NCBI GenBank assembly: GCA_032158125.1
Contig: JASKOT010000048.1
Span: 23,204-87,203, forward strand
Length of the DNA: 64,000 nt
Direction of reading: 5' to 3'
Source of the DNA: Papiliotrema nemorosa
Taxonomy: Eukaryota; Basidiomycota; Tremellomycetes; Tremellales; Rhynchogastremaceae
The notes beneath the pieces are model-generated. The model had not been told where the DNA came from. It searched no databases and saw only the letters and a program-made list of their open reading frames with translations. This document shows, piece by piece, positions 22,608 through 34,973 of this stretch; positions within the stretch are counted from its first letter, which is position 1; every line of letters begins with the position of its first letter. The position numbers were made by a program, and so were the translations under genes.

Positions 22608-24598
22608 CTAGATGGGCCAATCGCTGTGCAAGTCAGCGACAAGTCTCATGCACCAGTTGATCACTCACAGCGTCAAACTGACATTTTGATGGACTGCTTT
22701 GATCTGACGATGAGTGTGAGGCATTCCAGAGCGATTATACTCACTTGAGTGTACGCCTCCAACCCATATGTCCCCAGTTCTCGCCCGATACCACTTTGCT
22801 TGAACCCACCGAATGGTACTCCAGGGTGCAAGTAGGCATAGTGGTTCACCCAAATTGTCCCTGCGTCCAGAGCATGGCCGATTCTCGTGGCTTGTCTACT
22901 ATCGTTGGTGAAAACGGCAGCGGCTAGACCGTAGGATGTGGCATTGGCAATCTCGATAGCCTCTTCTTCTGTCTCAAAAGTCGCAGCGACGATGACTGGA
23001 CCGAAGATCTGACGGCTCAGCCGGGAAACAGGGTCATACTTACCTCCTCCTTGACTACTTTCATGCTTGGCTTGACATCGGCCAACACGGTAGGTTCAAC
23101 CCAGTATCCTCCCTGGGACTGAGCCCATTTATTTCCTCCAGTGACAACTCGAGCTCCTTCCGTCTTACCGCTCTCAATGTAATCCAGAACCTTATTACGT
23201 TGATTCTCCGAGATCTGGGCTGTCAGATATCGACTTATTGTATGCTCACCAAGGGTCCAAACGCGGTATCTGGGTCGGATGGCTATGATATCAGTGGAGA
23301 CTCATCCACGAGATGCGTATACGCACTTGGCCGATCTTGCACTTCTCCGCATTCGCTTTGAGGGCACTGATAAATTTGTCGTATATGGTATGCTGCACAT
23401 AGACCTGCCTCTTAGCTTAGACCTAGAACCGTTCAAGCCCTGCTTACCCGACTACCCGCACAACAGTCCTGACCCGAGTTGTAAAAGATTCCAAGGGCAA
23501 CCCAGTTGGCGACCTCCTCGACATTGACACTATCGAACACGATAGATGGGGATTTCCCCCCTAGTTCCAGGGTGACCTTTTTTAGATTGCTCTCAGCCGC
23601 GGCGACTGATATTTTGCGTCCAGTGATGACCGATCCAGTGAAGGCGACCTTGTATTAGTGCTTGCTCATACTGGATATTTCAACTCACCTTGTCGATATC
23701 CATATGCCTCGCAATGGCGTCTCCGGTGGTACTACCCAGCCCAGCCACCGTATTGATCACACCTGGTGGGAACCCCGCCTCCTTGATCAAGTTACACATA
23801 TACAGCGCGGTAAGAGGGGTAAGCTCTGACGGCTTCATAACGACGGTGCAGCCAGCAGCAATGGCAGGACCAATCTTCCATGCCCACATCTGCAAAGGGT
23901 AGTTCCAGGGAATACTACAAGTCAGTTCTCGCGAATAACGGTGAACTCACATTTGACCGCAGACCCCGATGGGTTGATTGAGGGTGTAGACAAATTTGTC
24001 TTTACCGAAATGATCGATCGTCTGACCATGGGTCTTGTCTGCCAGTCCAGCATAGTACCGTAAACAACCGATAGAATCGGCGACATCTCCACCGCTGTGG
24101 GTCAGCAAGCAGCTTAGAGCCCTAGGATAGGTGTAACATACGTTGCGATCCGAACACCCTTGCCCGAGTTGAGACTGGTGGTCAGCACCGAACCATGGAC
24201 AAACGTGCCTTTCCAAAGCGCCGATCAGCTTGATATCTCGTTCCATCAAGTCTGCCAGTCTGAAGAGCACTGTGATGAGCATCGACTTTTGCTATTACCA
24301 TATCTCATTATCGACTCACACCTCGCTCGCTCGGTAGACGGCACATTGTTTCCCCAAGTCGTCTTGAATGCCTTTCTGGCGGAAGCGACGGCCCGATCGA
24401 CATCATCCACGGTGGCATGTGAGCACTCCAATAGAGGCTTGCCGGTTGCAGGATTGATTGTCGTGAAGGTAGCACCGTGTGAAGATGCGTTCCACTCATT
24501 GTCACTGATGCATCAGCGAGCAGCGTTATCACGACTCACATGAAGATTCCAACCGGTACGTCGACTTCCCCGAAAGCTGGTACGTTCAACGCAACCAT
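22608..24598 (-). CDS. NAD(P)+-dependent aldehyde dehydrogenase
   Basis: Oxidises an aldehyde to its acid. Start at 24598 ([19 protein letters not shown]), then [60 protein letters not shown], the Glu-containing [14 protein letters not shown] and the nucleophile region [11 protein letters not shown] (second Cys is the usual catalytic one), and [15 protein letters not shown] last tiny exon completes LTLDWPI, stop at 22608-22610. About ten exons, about 500 residues, cytosolic, standard length. Shares an intergenic region of about 300 bp with the divergent flavoenzyme at 24903, so the pair is probably co-regulated: the flavoenzyme would make the aldehyde that this enzyme oxidises. Substrate is not evident from sequence. 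Confidence 0.93.
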
Positions 24599-24902
24599 TT
24601 TCGATCTTTCAATACTCTTGAAGCTGCATCAGTGACACTATCAATGCATCACTTATGTATGCCCCTCCCTCCCCCGACGGGCATGCCTGCCGTATCCTCC
24701 GTGCATGCATGCACGGATAGCTGAGAAGTTGTGTTGCGGTTAATCTCGTATCGAAGTTGGAAGCGAAACGTCGGCTAAATATCGGTGGCAGAATTAAGCG
24801 CTTCCGCAAGCCATGTGCGACTCTGCAAAGCAATTCAGAGATAGCGAAACTTAGATAGGATGGGTACCACTGAGCTGCAAGGAATTCCGGAGCAAGTCAT
24901 AC
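24599..24902. promoter_or_regulatory. Divergent promoter, aldehyde dehydrogenase / flavoenzyme
   Basis: About 300 bases shared by the two starts. Contains a tight inverted pair of TGCATG/CATGCA (GTGCATGCATGCACGG near 24700-24715) and CCTCCCTCCCCCGACGGGCATGCC just before it. No clear TATA box. Confidence 0.5.
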
Positions 24903-26551
24903 ATGTCTCCTGCAATGTTGAAGCCTTGTGGTCTACCGGTCGAGAACCCGGTGACCTCCTTCTGGCTTGCAGAACCGTCTCGATTGGCAAACCACCGAAC
25001 GACCAGGTCGTTACCGCCCACGGCAGATGTAGTCGTCGTTGGATCAGGGGTCGTGGGAGCTCTTACAGCTTACACTCTCCTGAAAAGACGACCAGGGCTG
25101 AGCATTGTCATGCTGGAGGCTAGGCAGGCCTGCAGCGGTGCCACGGGCCGAAATGGTGGCCAAATCAAGACTGATGTTCGTTGTACCACTTTTCTGGATA
25201 AAGGTCGAGTTGCTGATACTTAGCCATATATCGCTTGTGTGTATGATATGTCTACGTGTTCTAATCTGCAGACGAGGCATTGAAGGCGCAGCATGGCAGT
25301 CGGGCAGCCAACGAGCTGCTGAATTTCGAAGCGAAACATTTTGATCTCTACCAGCGTTTATTAGAGGAAGAGCCGATTCCTTGCGACCATCACGTCACGA
25401 CGGCATACGACCTATGTCTCACGGACGAGATGGCCGAAATCGGTAAACGCTCCTTCCGCTCCAGGCAAGCCGAATTCCCAACCGATATGAAAGACTACCT
25501 CGAAATCGAGGGAGAAGAGCATTTGGAACGACTCTCCCAGGTCAAAGGAGCGAAATGGGGCTGCGCCTACCGTGTCGGCAGTATACATCCTTACAAGCTG
25601 GTCAACGGTCTTCTGGAGAGATGCTTCGAAATAGCAAGGTTCACTGGAGGGAGCTTTGGCCTCCAGACGCATACTCCGGTCCACGCGCTGTCGCACGAAT
25701 CGGGTGTTTGGGCAGTGTCGACGGCTAGAGGTACAATCTCGACGCCAAAAGTGGTACTTTGCTGCAATGGGTACACCTCGAGTCTTCTCCCAGAATTTGC
25801 AAACAAGATCGTACCCGTCCGTGGTGCTTGCAGTGCTCTCAATATACCTCCAGCACAGCCATTGGGCACGCCATCACAGCAGGTCATGCGGCCAATGTTC
25901 ACGACCTACTCTTTGAAGCATCGTCCAGGCGCCTTCGACTATATGATATCACGCCAGGAATCACCTAAACATGTAGTTGTAGGAGGCGCGCACCAGGCCT
26001 TTGAGCATGATTCGAGGTCGTGGTATGGGAACATCAATGACAGCGAGGCGATGTAAGTCAATCGCTCTGTCTGTTGTCGTTCGTTAATCATCCAGACCCG
26101 GCACGAAGGAATACTTTGAATCCCTAATGCCGAGACACTTTGTAAACTATCCGTTGGACAAGTCAAGAGCTGTACATGTCTGGAGTGGCGGTGCGTCCTA
26201 GAGATTGCTTTTCGACTAAATACAGTATTGGGTTACAGCTCAGACTCGCTTCCATGGGTTGGTCCGGTGCCTAACAGATCAAAAGGTCTTTATGTGATAG
26301 CTGGGTTTCATGGACGCGGGATGGTGTAGGTTGCTTCTTGTCCTCTCATGGGGAACTGACCCATTAGTCGCGGGTACGGCTCAGTACTAGCTTCGGTGGA
26401 GCTGCTCTTGGCTGAGGACGGACAGAGCGCAGAAGAGGTCCTCTTGCGTGCTGGGCTGCCCAAAGCATATATCGTCACTGAAGAACGATTGGAGTCAAAA
26501 GAAAACGTTGTCCTGGATTCAGCCAGAAACAAGATCATGGCAAAATTGTAA
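24903..26551 (+). CDS. DAO-family FAD-dependent amine/amino-acid oxidoreductase
   Basis: Flavoenzyme of the D-amino acid oxidase/sarcosine oxidase/PuuB fold. The start at 24903 gives MSPAMLKPCGLPVENP, then DVVVVGSGVVGALTAYTLLK (dinucleotide-binding G-x-G-x2-G), VMLEARQACSGATGRNGGQI (FAD-binding S-G-A-T-x-R-N-G-G-Q), then after an intron (about 25182-25271) the long exon 25272-26052. The C-terminal exons include WSGG, DSLPWVGPVPNRSKGLYVIAGFHGRGM, the usual second FAD motif. Ends AKL at 26551. About 460 residues, no targeting peptide. Next to an aldehyde dehydrogenase and an amino-acid/GABA-type permease, it probably oxidises an imported amine to an aldehyde; a gamma-glutamyl-polyamine route (PuuB-like) is one option. 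Substrate unproven. Confidence 0.87.
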
Positions 26552-26961
26552 TGTCAGCATGTATAGATTGTCCCAAATAGCCATTGCCAGTACGAGAAAT
26601 GTCAGTTGCACAAAGTAGATTTGCCATATTAGTACAGACGTTGGGGAACTCTTAACGATGCGGAATCGTCACGACGCCCGGCCGGTTAAATCACAACGCC
26701 TCTTCCTGGGCCCTGCCCGAAATAGTCCATGCAAGGCGGAACGACCAAGACGAATACTCTTATCTGGCAAGTTTGGTACTTCGCAGAGTGCGCAATCCGT
26801 TTAGACGAGATTAAGCTTTCGTATCGAGCTCGTCTCTCCGTGTCCGAAACGAGGTCTCCATGATCATCCTGACGATGCATAAAGGCAGCGTCACCTGGGA
26901 TGCGTTGAACAGCACGCTCACTGCGGACACATTGTGAACCCCGCACATCTCCCTGAACAGT
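26552..26961. promoter_or_regulatory. Promoter region of the GABA-type permease
   Basis: About 410 bases between two same-strand genes. Nothing distinctive; no clear TATA box found. Confidence 0.35.
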
Positions 26962-29216
26962 ATGAATCGAGCTAACACGGATGACTCACATACCAAAGGT
27001 CCGCCTTGTTCAGTTGCCAGCTTGGTTGAGCTGATCATAGATGTATCGACAGCGGTCATCGAGCCTGAGGTGCGTTTCGGGGAGAGCCAGCCGGCTCAAG
27101 ACACGCTACTCGAGGAGTTCGGGTGAGTAGAAAGAACTCTACAAGTTTGGGAGATGACGAATAGCTACGTCCAGGAAATGCGACGGGCAAGTGTAGCTCT
27201 CAATGATGCGGTTTATCCCAACTAATCACCTCAGACTCGAACGACATTCAACTTGGTACTGATGCTCCTGGTGTTAGGTTCACCGCCATATGGTTTGGCC
27301 ACTACGTTCTTTTACACCTTGGGCAATGGGGGTCCCCTAGTAGCGATCTACGACTGGATCATCGTTGTGCTCGCAAACCTCTGCGTCGCCGTAGCTCTGG
27401 GAGAGATCGCCTCGCTGTATCCTGTCTCCGGAGGAGTATACTATTGGACATACATGCTGTCCCCAGCCAAGTTCAAACCGATAGTCTCGTGGATAGTTGG
27501 TTGGCTCATGGTTGTGGGAAACTTGACAGTATCGCTCGCTGTCAACTTTGCGTCAGTCTTCACACTCATGCATATGACGAATCTGACCTTCAGTACCGCC
27601 CAGTTGATACTGTCGGCTGTGATTAGTGAGACCACATTGATACTTTGGGGCTCATATCAGTCTTCGTCCCCGACTACGTTCCCAAGCCTTTTCATACTGT
27701 TCTCACCTGCTTCGCCATGTAAGTGGGACCAGCACGAGAAGGTCAAAGCTGATTAATCTAGCATTTTAGTTTTAGGTATCATCGCATTGGTGGGACAACG
27801 ATATCTTCAGCACGTCGATGTGAGTCATCACCTTCAAGGCACAGCTTCGTCTCCCTCAACAGCAGACTTTCTCTCTGGTTGTATCAATAGCAGTGTAAGT
27901 CGACTGCATCAGAATGACACCAGACTCACTTGCAGCGTTCTTGCTGTACTGATTACTTTACCCGTCAAGGCGGCGGCTGGTCGTCGATCTGCCAAATTCG
28001 TCTTCGCGTGAGAGCATCATGGTCAGCATGACTACAGGACTGACCAGTGACAGCGAGATCATGGATATGGGCGCAGGCTGGCCGAGAGGGGTCGTGAGTT
28101 CACGCAATACAGCAAGAATTCCCGGCTGAAAAGTAGCAATGGCTGTTGGGCTTGATACAAGGCTCGTACTGCTTTTGTGGGACTGGCATGTTGGCCGCTA
28201 TGGCTGAAGAGACCATCCGGCCAGAAGTGACCCTCCCTCATTCTATGTGAGTTAGGTCTTGACAGGTCTCACGAGCTTCAGTTGATGCTCAGGCTGGCAG
28301 GCGTCAGTGCACAGTAAGCGCAAGGTCTCGTTGCTGGTCAATCTCTGCTGACCATGTACAGAGGTGTTTTCGGGCTTCTGTTCTTACTACCCATCATGTT
28401 CACGCTTGGAGACCTGTCCACCATCTTGGCAAGTCCAACTGGACAGCCTATAATTGAGATCTTCTTCGAAGCCGCCGGTACCAGTGGCGCAGCTTTTGGT
28501 CTTTTCTTCCCAAGTGAGTCGATCCTTTGTATCGCAGTCTGATGACCTAGTCTTGCTCATTGGCCTATGCTGCGGGCTCGCATGCTCCCAAGCGACCTCT
28601 AGGTCCGTCTGGGCGTAAGTTCAACTTACACCTAGACTTCGTACCACCCCTAAACATCAGTTTCGCACGAGATGGAGGTATTCCCGGTAAAGCAATATTC
28701 GGCAGAACTTCACAACGACTGGAGATGCCCGTCAACGCTTTCCTCCTTCAAGCTGGTCTCCAAGGCGCTTTAGCGTGTATTTACTTTGGCTCGACCGCCG
28801 CTTTCAATGCTTTCGTCGGTGTCTCGGTCATCTCCTTGGGCGGGTCAATCATCGTGCCCGTCTTGATGTCGCTTATTGATCGACGTCGACAAGTGTCGCA
28901 GTCCAAGTTTTACAAAGGAAAACTTGGAGCCTTTTGCGCTTGGTGAATCTCTCCACTCGCAGTATCGTAACTGTACGAATACTGATGTCTCAAGGGTTAC
29001 TGTCTTGTGGTATGCTCTTTTGATCCCTCTCTTGTCGTTCCCCCCATATCTCCCTGTCACCGAAGCGAATATGAATTGTGAGTCTCGGTCGATTCCCCAT
29101 TGACTTCAGACGCCGCGATGGTCTTTGTGGGCTTTGCAGCGCTGGCCATGGTGTGGTACGCAGTCTACGGTCGAAAGCATTATCATGGACCACCAAATGG
29201 TCATGTCTCCCTGTAA
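26962..29216 (+). CDS. APC-superfamily amino acid/GABA/polyamine permease (UGA4-like)
   Basis: Twelve-span importer for amino acids, GABA, choline or polyamines. Start MNRANTDDSHTKGPPC at 26962. Exon 1 leads into EEFG|YVQEMRR|TRTTFN, the second join being a GC-AG intron (27187-27234). Hallmarks: FYTLGNGGPLVAIYDWIIVV, CVAVALGEIASLYPVSGGVY, KPIVSWIVGWLMVVGNLTVS, SFARDGGIPGKAIFG and FVGVSVISLGGSIIVPVLM. The C terminus YAVYGRKHYHGPPNG-HVSL is typical for this branch. Stop 29214-29216. More than ten exons, some very short. Placed between the flavoenzyme and a Zn2Cys6 regulator, it is the best candidate for import of the cluster's substrate. Confidence 0.9.
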
Positions 29217-29366
29217 GCAATCTTCACAAGATACAGTAGGGTACCCGTACGAGGTCCTGTTTCGTTCTGTACATTCAATGCAACATTCCTGTACATATCG
29301 TGGAAAGTCGATCCTCATACAACCTTGCGTGGTTGAATACAACTAGCCTAATCTTCTACGGATCAC

Positions 29367-31552
29367 TCAATCGAAGAACGGCTTGCACACTAACGCAGTC
29401 TTGGGGCGACCTGCAGGACTACTCGCCTTAGCCCCAACCTCCGCGTCCCATCTCTCATTGAGCATACGACATGCTGCGGTATTGTCAAAGCACGCGAATC
29501 GGCTGCACGTATGAGCTGACTGCGCCATAGGCTGTATGCAGACTTACCCAAATTCTCCCAATAGTTTCAGCGCAAGGTCTCGATTAGGATCCCCGGGCAG
29601 CATATTGAATCCAGCGATAAGAATAGGCCAAGTCAGCCTGCGTGTGAGCCAGACTAAACGCCACTTGTACTTTGCACGCACCAAGTGATACGCCCGCACG
29701 CACAGACCATCTCATTTGCGAGCTCCATGATGGCCTTGACGGACTCTTGCACCGACGTATCGTCCATCGGTACAGCGTACACCTCTCGGAGAAGGCGAAT
29801 TCGGATGGTGTGCCGATAACTGTGATTCCCGTATTGCACTCGGGGATGATACGGCGAGTAGCCGCATGCCTGATACCAAATAGTCAACTCTGCCAAGAGG
29901 TCGTTTGCCTCTGCCAAAAGGGCGTTGCGGGCTGGATTGCTCGGTGAAGGCAAAGATTGAGACGGTAGCCGAGCGATAGCGTGCGGGGGAAGCTGGAGTG
30001 GGATTTCGTTCTCGCTAAAGGAGGGCATGCAGTCTTTTCTGACTTTATGGATTAGTGTGCAGGACTGAAGTCAGCTCACAACCAGTTGAAGAGGTGAGGG
30101 AGTCAATGAAGAAAACCTACCCTTGCCATAAAGTCCACCATTCCGCGGGATATACCAAACATCCGTTCTACCGATTCCCACTCGTGGTCTCCATGACTCC
30201 ATTGTTCTGCTTCAAAGAACCATGGACTGAATGCGGTATCGAGTAGTCGAGGTGCCATTTGAGTTGTCATGCAGCCAAAGACGTCTCGGACGGCGAGTTG
30301 CTCTAAAAAAAAGCGGAAAGAAGAGAGTTTCTCCCGAGACCCTTCCTTCAACAACGCCTGAGCCCCACCAAGCTTGTCAACCACTGAAGCGATGGTATTT
30401 AGTAACTCTTGCCACGAGCTATCAGCTGCGAGACTCTGCTGTCAGCACAAGCTAGTTGTCATGACCCACACTGGCTACAGCGCAACATAGTAGCGAAGCA
30501 AGAATCATCTCGATGTCCGATTTCTCAAAGGAGGCCCCGGTCGCATCCTGCCCATCGATGCTCCCTTTTACCAAAAGTAAGACTTTGGACTTGGCCTTCC
30601 TGACAATTTCCCATGCGCCCTGTTGATCCGACGAGTCATCACAAAAGCGGATGTGCACCGTACCTATGGCGAGGATCGCAGCTCTAAGTGCGTCACTTGC
30701 CAAAGAATGCCTGATATGAGATTCCACCCAGTTCCAGGGATGACAAGCTCACCCTGGAAGATCGTTGCACGCCAATGGCACCACAAAGTCTATCCATGGA
30801 TCCCAAGGTCTCCTTTGACACCCGAACGCGACGAGATTCTTGGTCGTCTTGAGCAGAAAATGACGCATGACGAGGCGATCATCACTGAATGAGCGGAAAG
30901 CTAGACCGCTTGACCTACATCGATGGGAAGTACGGCTTCAGAAACGACCTTTGATGTGAGCTTTATAATAAACACGACTTACGGATCAGCCATCATCTCT
31001 GCCTTTCGACTGGGATGAATGGACGACGTGGCCGGCTGCGTGGAAATGATCGCTCGGTAATGGTCGATCATTCCCGATGTTGGCAAGGTATCCGGGGGGA
31101 TGTAGAAACGAGCATGACGAATGGGCGTTGCATTCTTGCTCGACGTCGGATCATTTGAGATGATACCTCCTAGCCAAGCGCAGCCAAAGAGGTTACTATC
31201 GTTGTCAAGGCTTTCAGAAGGCTCGGGAGAGAGAATGATATCGGGAGCAATGTCTAGTGTACACTTCGAGGGGTCCATTTCCACCGTTGGCACGCTGGCA
31301 TGTCTCTTGCGAGGTACTTGAGGTTGAGCATCTTCTGCCCAGATACACTACCTGATCAGTGTGGGACAGAAAGGGCGACAAGGGTGTGGGCCTTACTTGC
31401 CGAAACTTGAAGGAGCATTTCCCACAAGAGGGCCTTATCTCGTCACATTTGACTCGTCTCCTACGACAAGTCAGGCATCCATGCCGACTCCGCTGACCGG
31501 AAGGCTGTTTAGACACTTGTAGAATGCTCAAGACACTGGAGTCGAGCGACAT
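29367..31552 (-). CDS. Zn2Cys6 transcription factor (fungal-specific TF)
   Basis: Nuclear regulator. The first in-frame ATG at 31552 gives MSLDSSVLSILQVSKQPSGQ and then the binuclear zinc cluster HGCLTCRRRRVKCDEIRPSCGKCSFKFRQ (C-x2-C-x6-C, then x5-6 C-x2-C); the sixth Cys lies across the first intron (C near 31360). The remainder is the middle-homology/Fungal_trans_2-like region in about eight exons: VPTVEMDPSKCTLDIAPDII, LLRSAILAIGTVHIRF-like helix, WFFEAEQWSHGDHEWESVER and MELANEMVCACGRI. Stop at 29367-29369. Convergent with the permease gene; the likely local regulator of the 20.5-31.5 kb genes. Confidence 0.87.
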
Positions 31553-31883
31553 GCCGCTGATGAGAGAATCATGAGATACGGGGGTAAGATGAGATGAGAT
31601 CAAGATGGAATGTCCCCACCTTCTGAGGCTATCTTGTCGTTGTCAGTTCGTGAGAAGATTCTTACCCAATGCCGTTGACTGCGTTGACTCACACTTCGGA
31701 TCGCAAGGATACGTGCTCACTCGTAGATAGGCTAGGTTCTCAGCCCGCGGTCTTAAGATACATGGGACATTTTGCGTCTCCGTGACGAAAATCCGGATAC
31801 GCTCGTGTGCTATACGATACATTCCGGCTCATTGCGAAGCCTGATCATAATCATCGTTAAGTAGCATCATACTTCCAGCTAGA

Positions 31884-34122
31884 TCAACTCCGTTCGCTTT
31901 CTTGTCCATCATCTTCCTCTTCCTCTTCCGACCCCCCTTCCCCCTCGGAATCATCTAAAGCAGCGAAGAAGCCGGACTGGAGATTATATACCGGGGACGC
32001 AACGTCCGGGGATGTAGCGATCGATCCAGAAGTATTCGCCGGGAGACCGTATCGATCAGGCGGACTGTCGGATACAGCAGGTGTCTTAACGGATGCGGGA
32101 GCTTGAGCGTCTTCCTGCGATCTCTCCGTCGGGTGAGCAACGATTTCGGTATCGAGATCATCCTTGTGATCAAGATATATCCCATTGCCTTGACGAGTTC
32201 CGACCTCTGCATCAGGCGACCAAAACCCCCAGCGGATTTTCCCCTCGGCCAGAGATCTCATAACTACAACGAGTTAGGAATCCAGATGAATAGGATGGGT
32301 AGAACTCACTTCCGTTGGCAGCCCTATTGGCATCGGGCCGGCCTCCCTTTGCCGTCACTATAGATCAACTCGGCTTCTCGCGGCGATAACTCGACTCACA
32401 GAATCCTCGGTCCAGAGCACGACCCTCCATGATGCTTCCTGCGGTCCAGACGACCTGTTCAGTCTTCTCCGACACGGGTCGAGGTGTTCTCCATGTCTTC
32501 TTCGCTTCGAACGATAAATCCTCTGCTTCTGGAGGAGGTATTCGGAAGATCTGCTCGAGTGGTACGAGTCGAGCCGCATAGTAGATACAAGCGGGTAAGG
32601 AAGGAATCTGTGAGATGGGCAAGACTGGTCATTAGTCCTTGGGTCGATCGATAAAGCAGGAACTCACTCCCTGCGAGAGCCTGTATCTCTAGCCCGACAA
32701 GACTGGGGCAGACCAAGCCAGGACAATCGACCAATTTGACTTCACGCTTGGCACCCCAAAACATAGTTTGAAAGTGTTTTGTCTGGACGTCAGTCGAGAC
32801 GAGATGATGAAAGGGACCAACCTTTCCGGGAGTCTTGCTTGCGCGAACTTTCTGCTCACCCAGCAGCGCGTTGAGTAGTGATGACTTGCCCACATTTGGT
32901 TGACCGATCAGACCAATGGTCAGAGGTGGCTCTGCGTCTGAGAGCTTGTGCGCTGGAGTATCCCCTTCGCTTTCCTCCCCTTCAGCCGGTTCGTCTGATT
33001 GATACCCTTCGTCCGACATATCCTCATCCTCGGAACCATCCGCATGCAACCCTTCTCCGTGGGTTTGGCTCTCGCCGTGATATTTCAAGCCCTCCCAGTC
33101 GACTGATGTTCGTACGGAAGGAGACCATCGAGCCAATTTCTCCTCGTCTTCTCGTACGCGGTCGGGGGGAGTGAGAAGTCTTTCGTGGCATCTATGCAAG
33201 GCGTCAAGCAAGGATTGCATAGATGCGAGGGGTATGTCGGGTCGATGTCGACCGCTCTCTGGCAGTCAGCAGACTCTCTTCCCACAGCGAGGTATAAGAT
33301 GCCTACCCTCGAGTTCGGCTTGATCATACGATGTGACGGTGACAATCTCCACAGGACGCCCCCACCATGCCTTTGTCCACTCCTTCCATCCGTCCAAAGC
33401 AGAAGGGTCCACCATGTCTGACTTTGTGAGAACAATAACGACTTCTTTGTGCGTTTTGGCCGACTGAATGTAAGACCGCAGCGACGGAGGGCAATGAAGA
33501 GGAGGACAACGGCTATCCATGAGAAGGAGTAGGATCGAAGATGATTCGGTGACTCGCCAACTGTCGTGAGCACAGTCAAGATAGGTACGCACAGTTGTCG
33601 CCAGACCTCTAGATTCGTCTCGAACCAGCTAGGACTCCGTGGCCAAGGGTCACCGTCCGACTCGCTCCCCTCAACATCTTGTTCGACCCATTCCTTCACT
33701 ATCCCCTCGGTCGACCTGAGCCATTTCTTGAACATCCCTTCCTCGTTCTTCTCCACCTCTTTCTTCGTCTGCCCAAAGCGAAATTTGGGCCTGCTGGGAC
33801 AGGTCAATCGACCTTGATCCCGAAGCATGAGATCATCCACCGGAAATTTGGCATATTCGTCGGGGATGGGTCGGGCTAGTGGGGTTGAAAATGCGAGGTC
33901 ACGCGTTGTTTCGAGGTACTTTGGACTGAGAGCTACAAAGCGCGACTGCAGCTTCGCCGAAGTGGGATCGGCTGCCAGCGATCGCTGTGGACGACTTGCA
34001 TGGCGGGGTGTAGAGTGTTGGGTGGATTTGGTTGGAGGGGGTGATTCTCCTCTTTTGGTTGCCCTTTTCTCCTGTATTTGGGCTTTGCGCTGCTTGGCAG
34101 AGAATGGCTTCCGACGCGGCAT
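31884..34122 (-). CDS. GNL1: Circularly permuted GTPase, GNL1/HSR1-like
   Basis: YlqF/YawG-family GTPase linked to ribosome biogenesis. Start at 34122, MPRRKPFSAKQRKAQIQEKR, which is the conserved N terminus of GNL1. The G motifs appear in permuted order: G4 LTKSDMVDP (exon at 33266-33592), then the acidic insert, G1 IGLIGQPNVGKSSLLNALLG, G2 region KVRASKTPGKVGPFHH-like, and G3 LVDCPGLVCPSLVG. Downstream come QVVWTAGSIMEGRALDRG-like stretches and an acidic tail SEGEGGSEEEEEDDGQESER, stop at 31884. About seven exons. An acidic spacer (SEDEDMSDEGYQSDEPAEGE) separates G4/G5 from G1, as in the human protein. A conserved core gene embedded between accessory clusters. Confidence 0.92.
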
Positions 34123-34973
34123 GGAACCGTCTCCCCAGACGAGAGATGCGTCGTGGGCCTACTTGGATCCAAAGAGTGTCTGCGAGGGATCGAGTGAGAG
34201 AATGTGTCGAAGTAGAAAATGAGACGACTGGTGAGCAACGCTTCATGGCATCCATCCATCCTTGCCCGAGGTAGCTTTCTCATCCGGAATTCACCCTCAA
34301 CCTCGATCTAGCTGCCTCGCGGACGGGCAGGCCTACATCAATGCAGAGATGGACCTCGATTTGCTCGCGTGGTGGAATGAGACCTGGGTGAAATCACCCA
34401 ATGACACTTGCTTGTGATGGCTGACACCATTTCAGGCAACCCGTTGGTCAGACGCTGAGTCACAGTTGAGACCTCGGTGCATCACAGCGCACATCGACGC
34501 AGGGAATGCTGGCTAGAGACACACTCAAGTAGATACTGAAGTAGAATACTCGGAGATTGCTGTCAAAACCCGCATGAGCATCACTCGCCGTCGCCTCAAC
34601 GGACAGCCTTCAAACCTGACCGCGGTGCCATCAAGCATATCGACAGCCCTGTTCTTGATAATAGCACTACGGCTGCGTCACACTGATGCAATCGCTGACC
34701 AAGCTTTGAATGGTCTAGTCAAGATGAAGCTGATCGAGGGCTTCCCAGCCCTTGGCCCGAAATCGGACAAGGGCAAGAAACCAATCTCCGCAATCTTGGC
34801 GGAGATTCACTTTGTCGATCATGTCGACGGAGATTGTTCGCCTGACCATCGGGGTGGAGATTGGCCCCAAAATCAGTGGAAGGCCGACAAACCACAAATG
34901 AGAGAATCAACCATGGCCTATAAAAGACCAGATCCTTGCTTTCTCAGGGAAGAAGGAGAAAATATACAAAGAC
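34123..34973. promoter_or_regulatory. Divergent intergenic region, GTPase / ABC transporter
   Basis: About 850 bases. The + strand frame at 34574-35014 overlaps the transporter start in another frame and has no motif. Apart from the TATA box near 34919 nothing is recognised. Confidence 0.45.
34919..34926 (+). promoter_or_regulatory. TATA box of ABC transporter
   Basis: TATAAAAG 55 bp upstream of the ATG at 34974. Confidence 0.6.
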
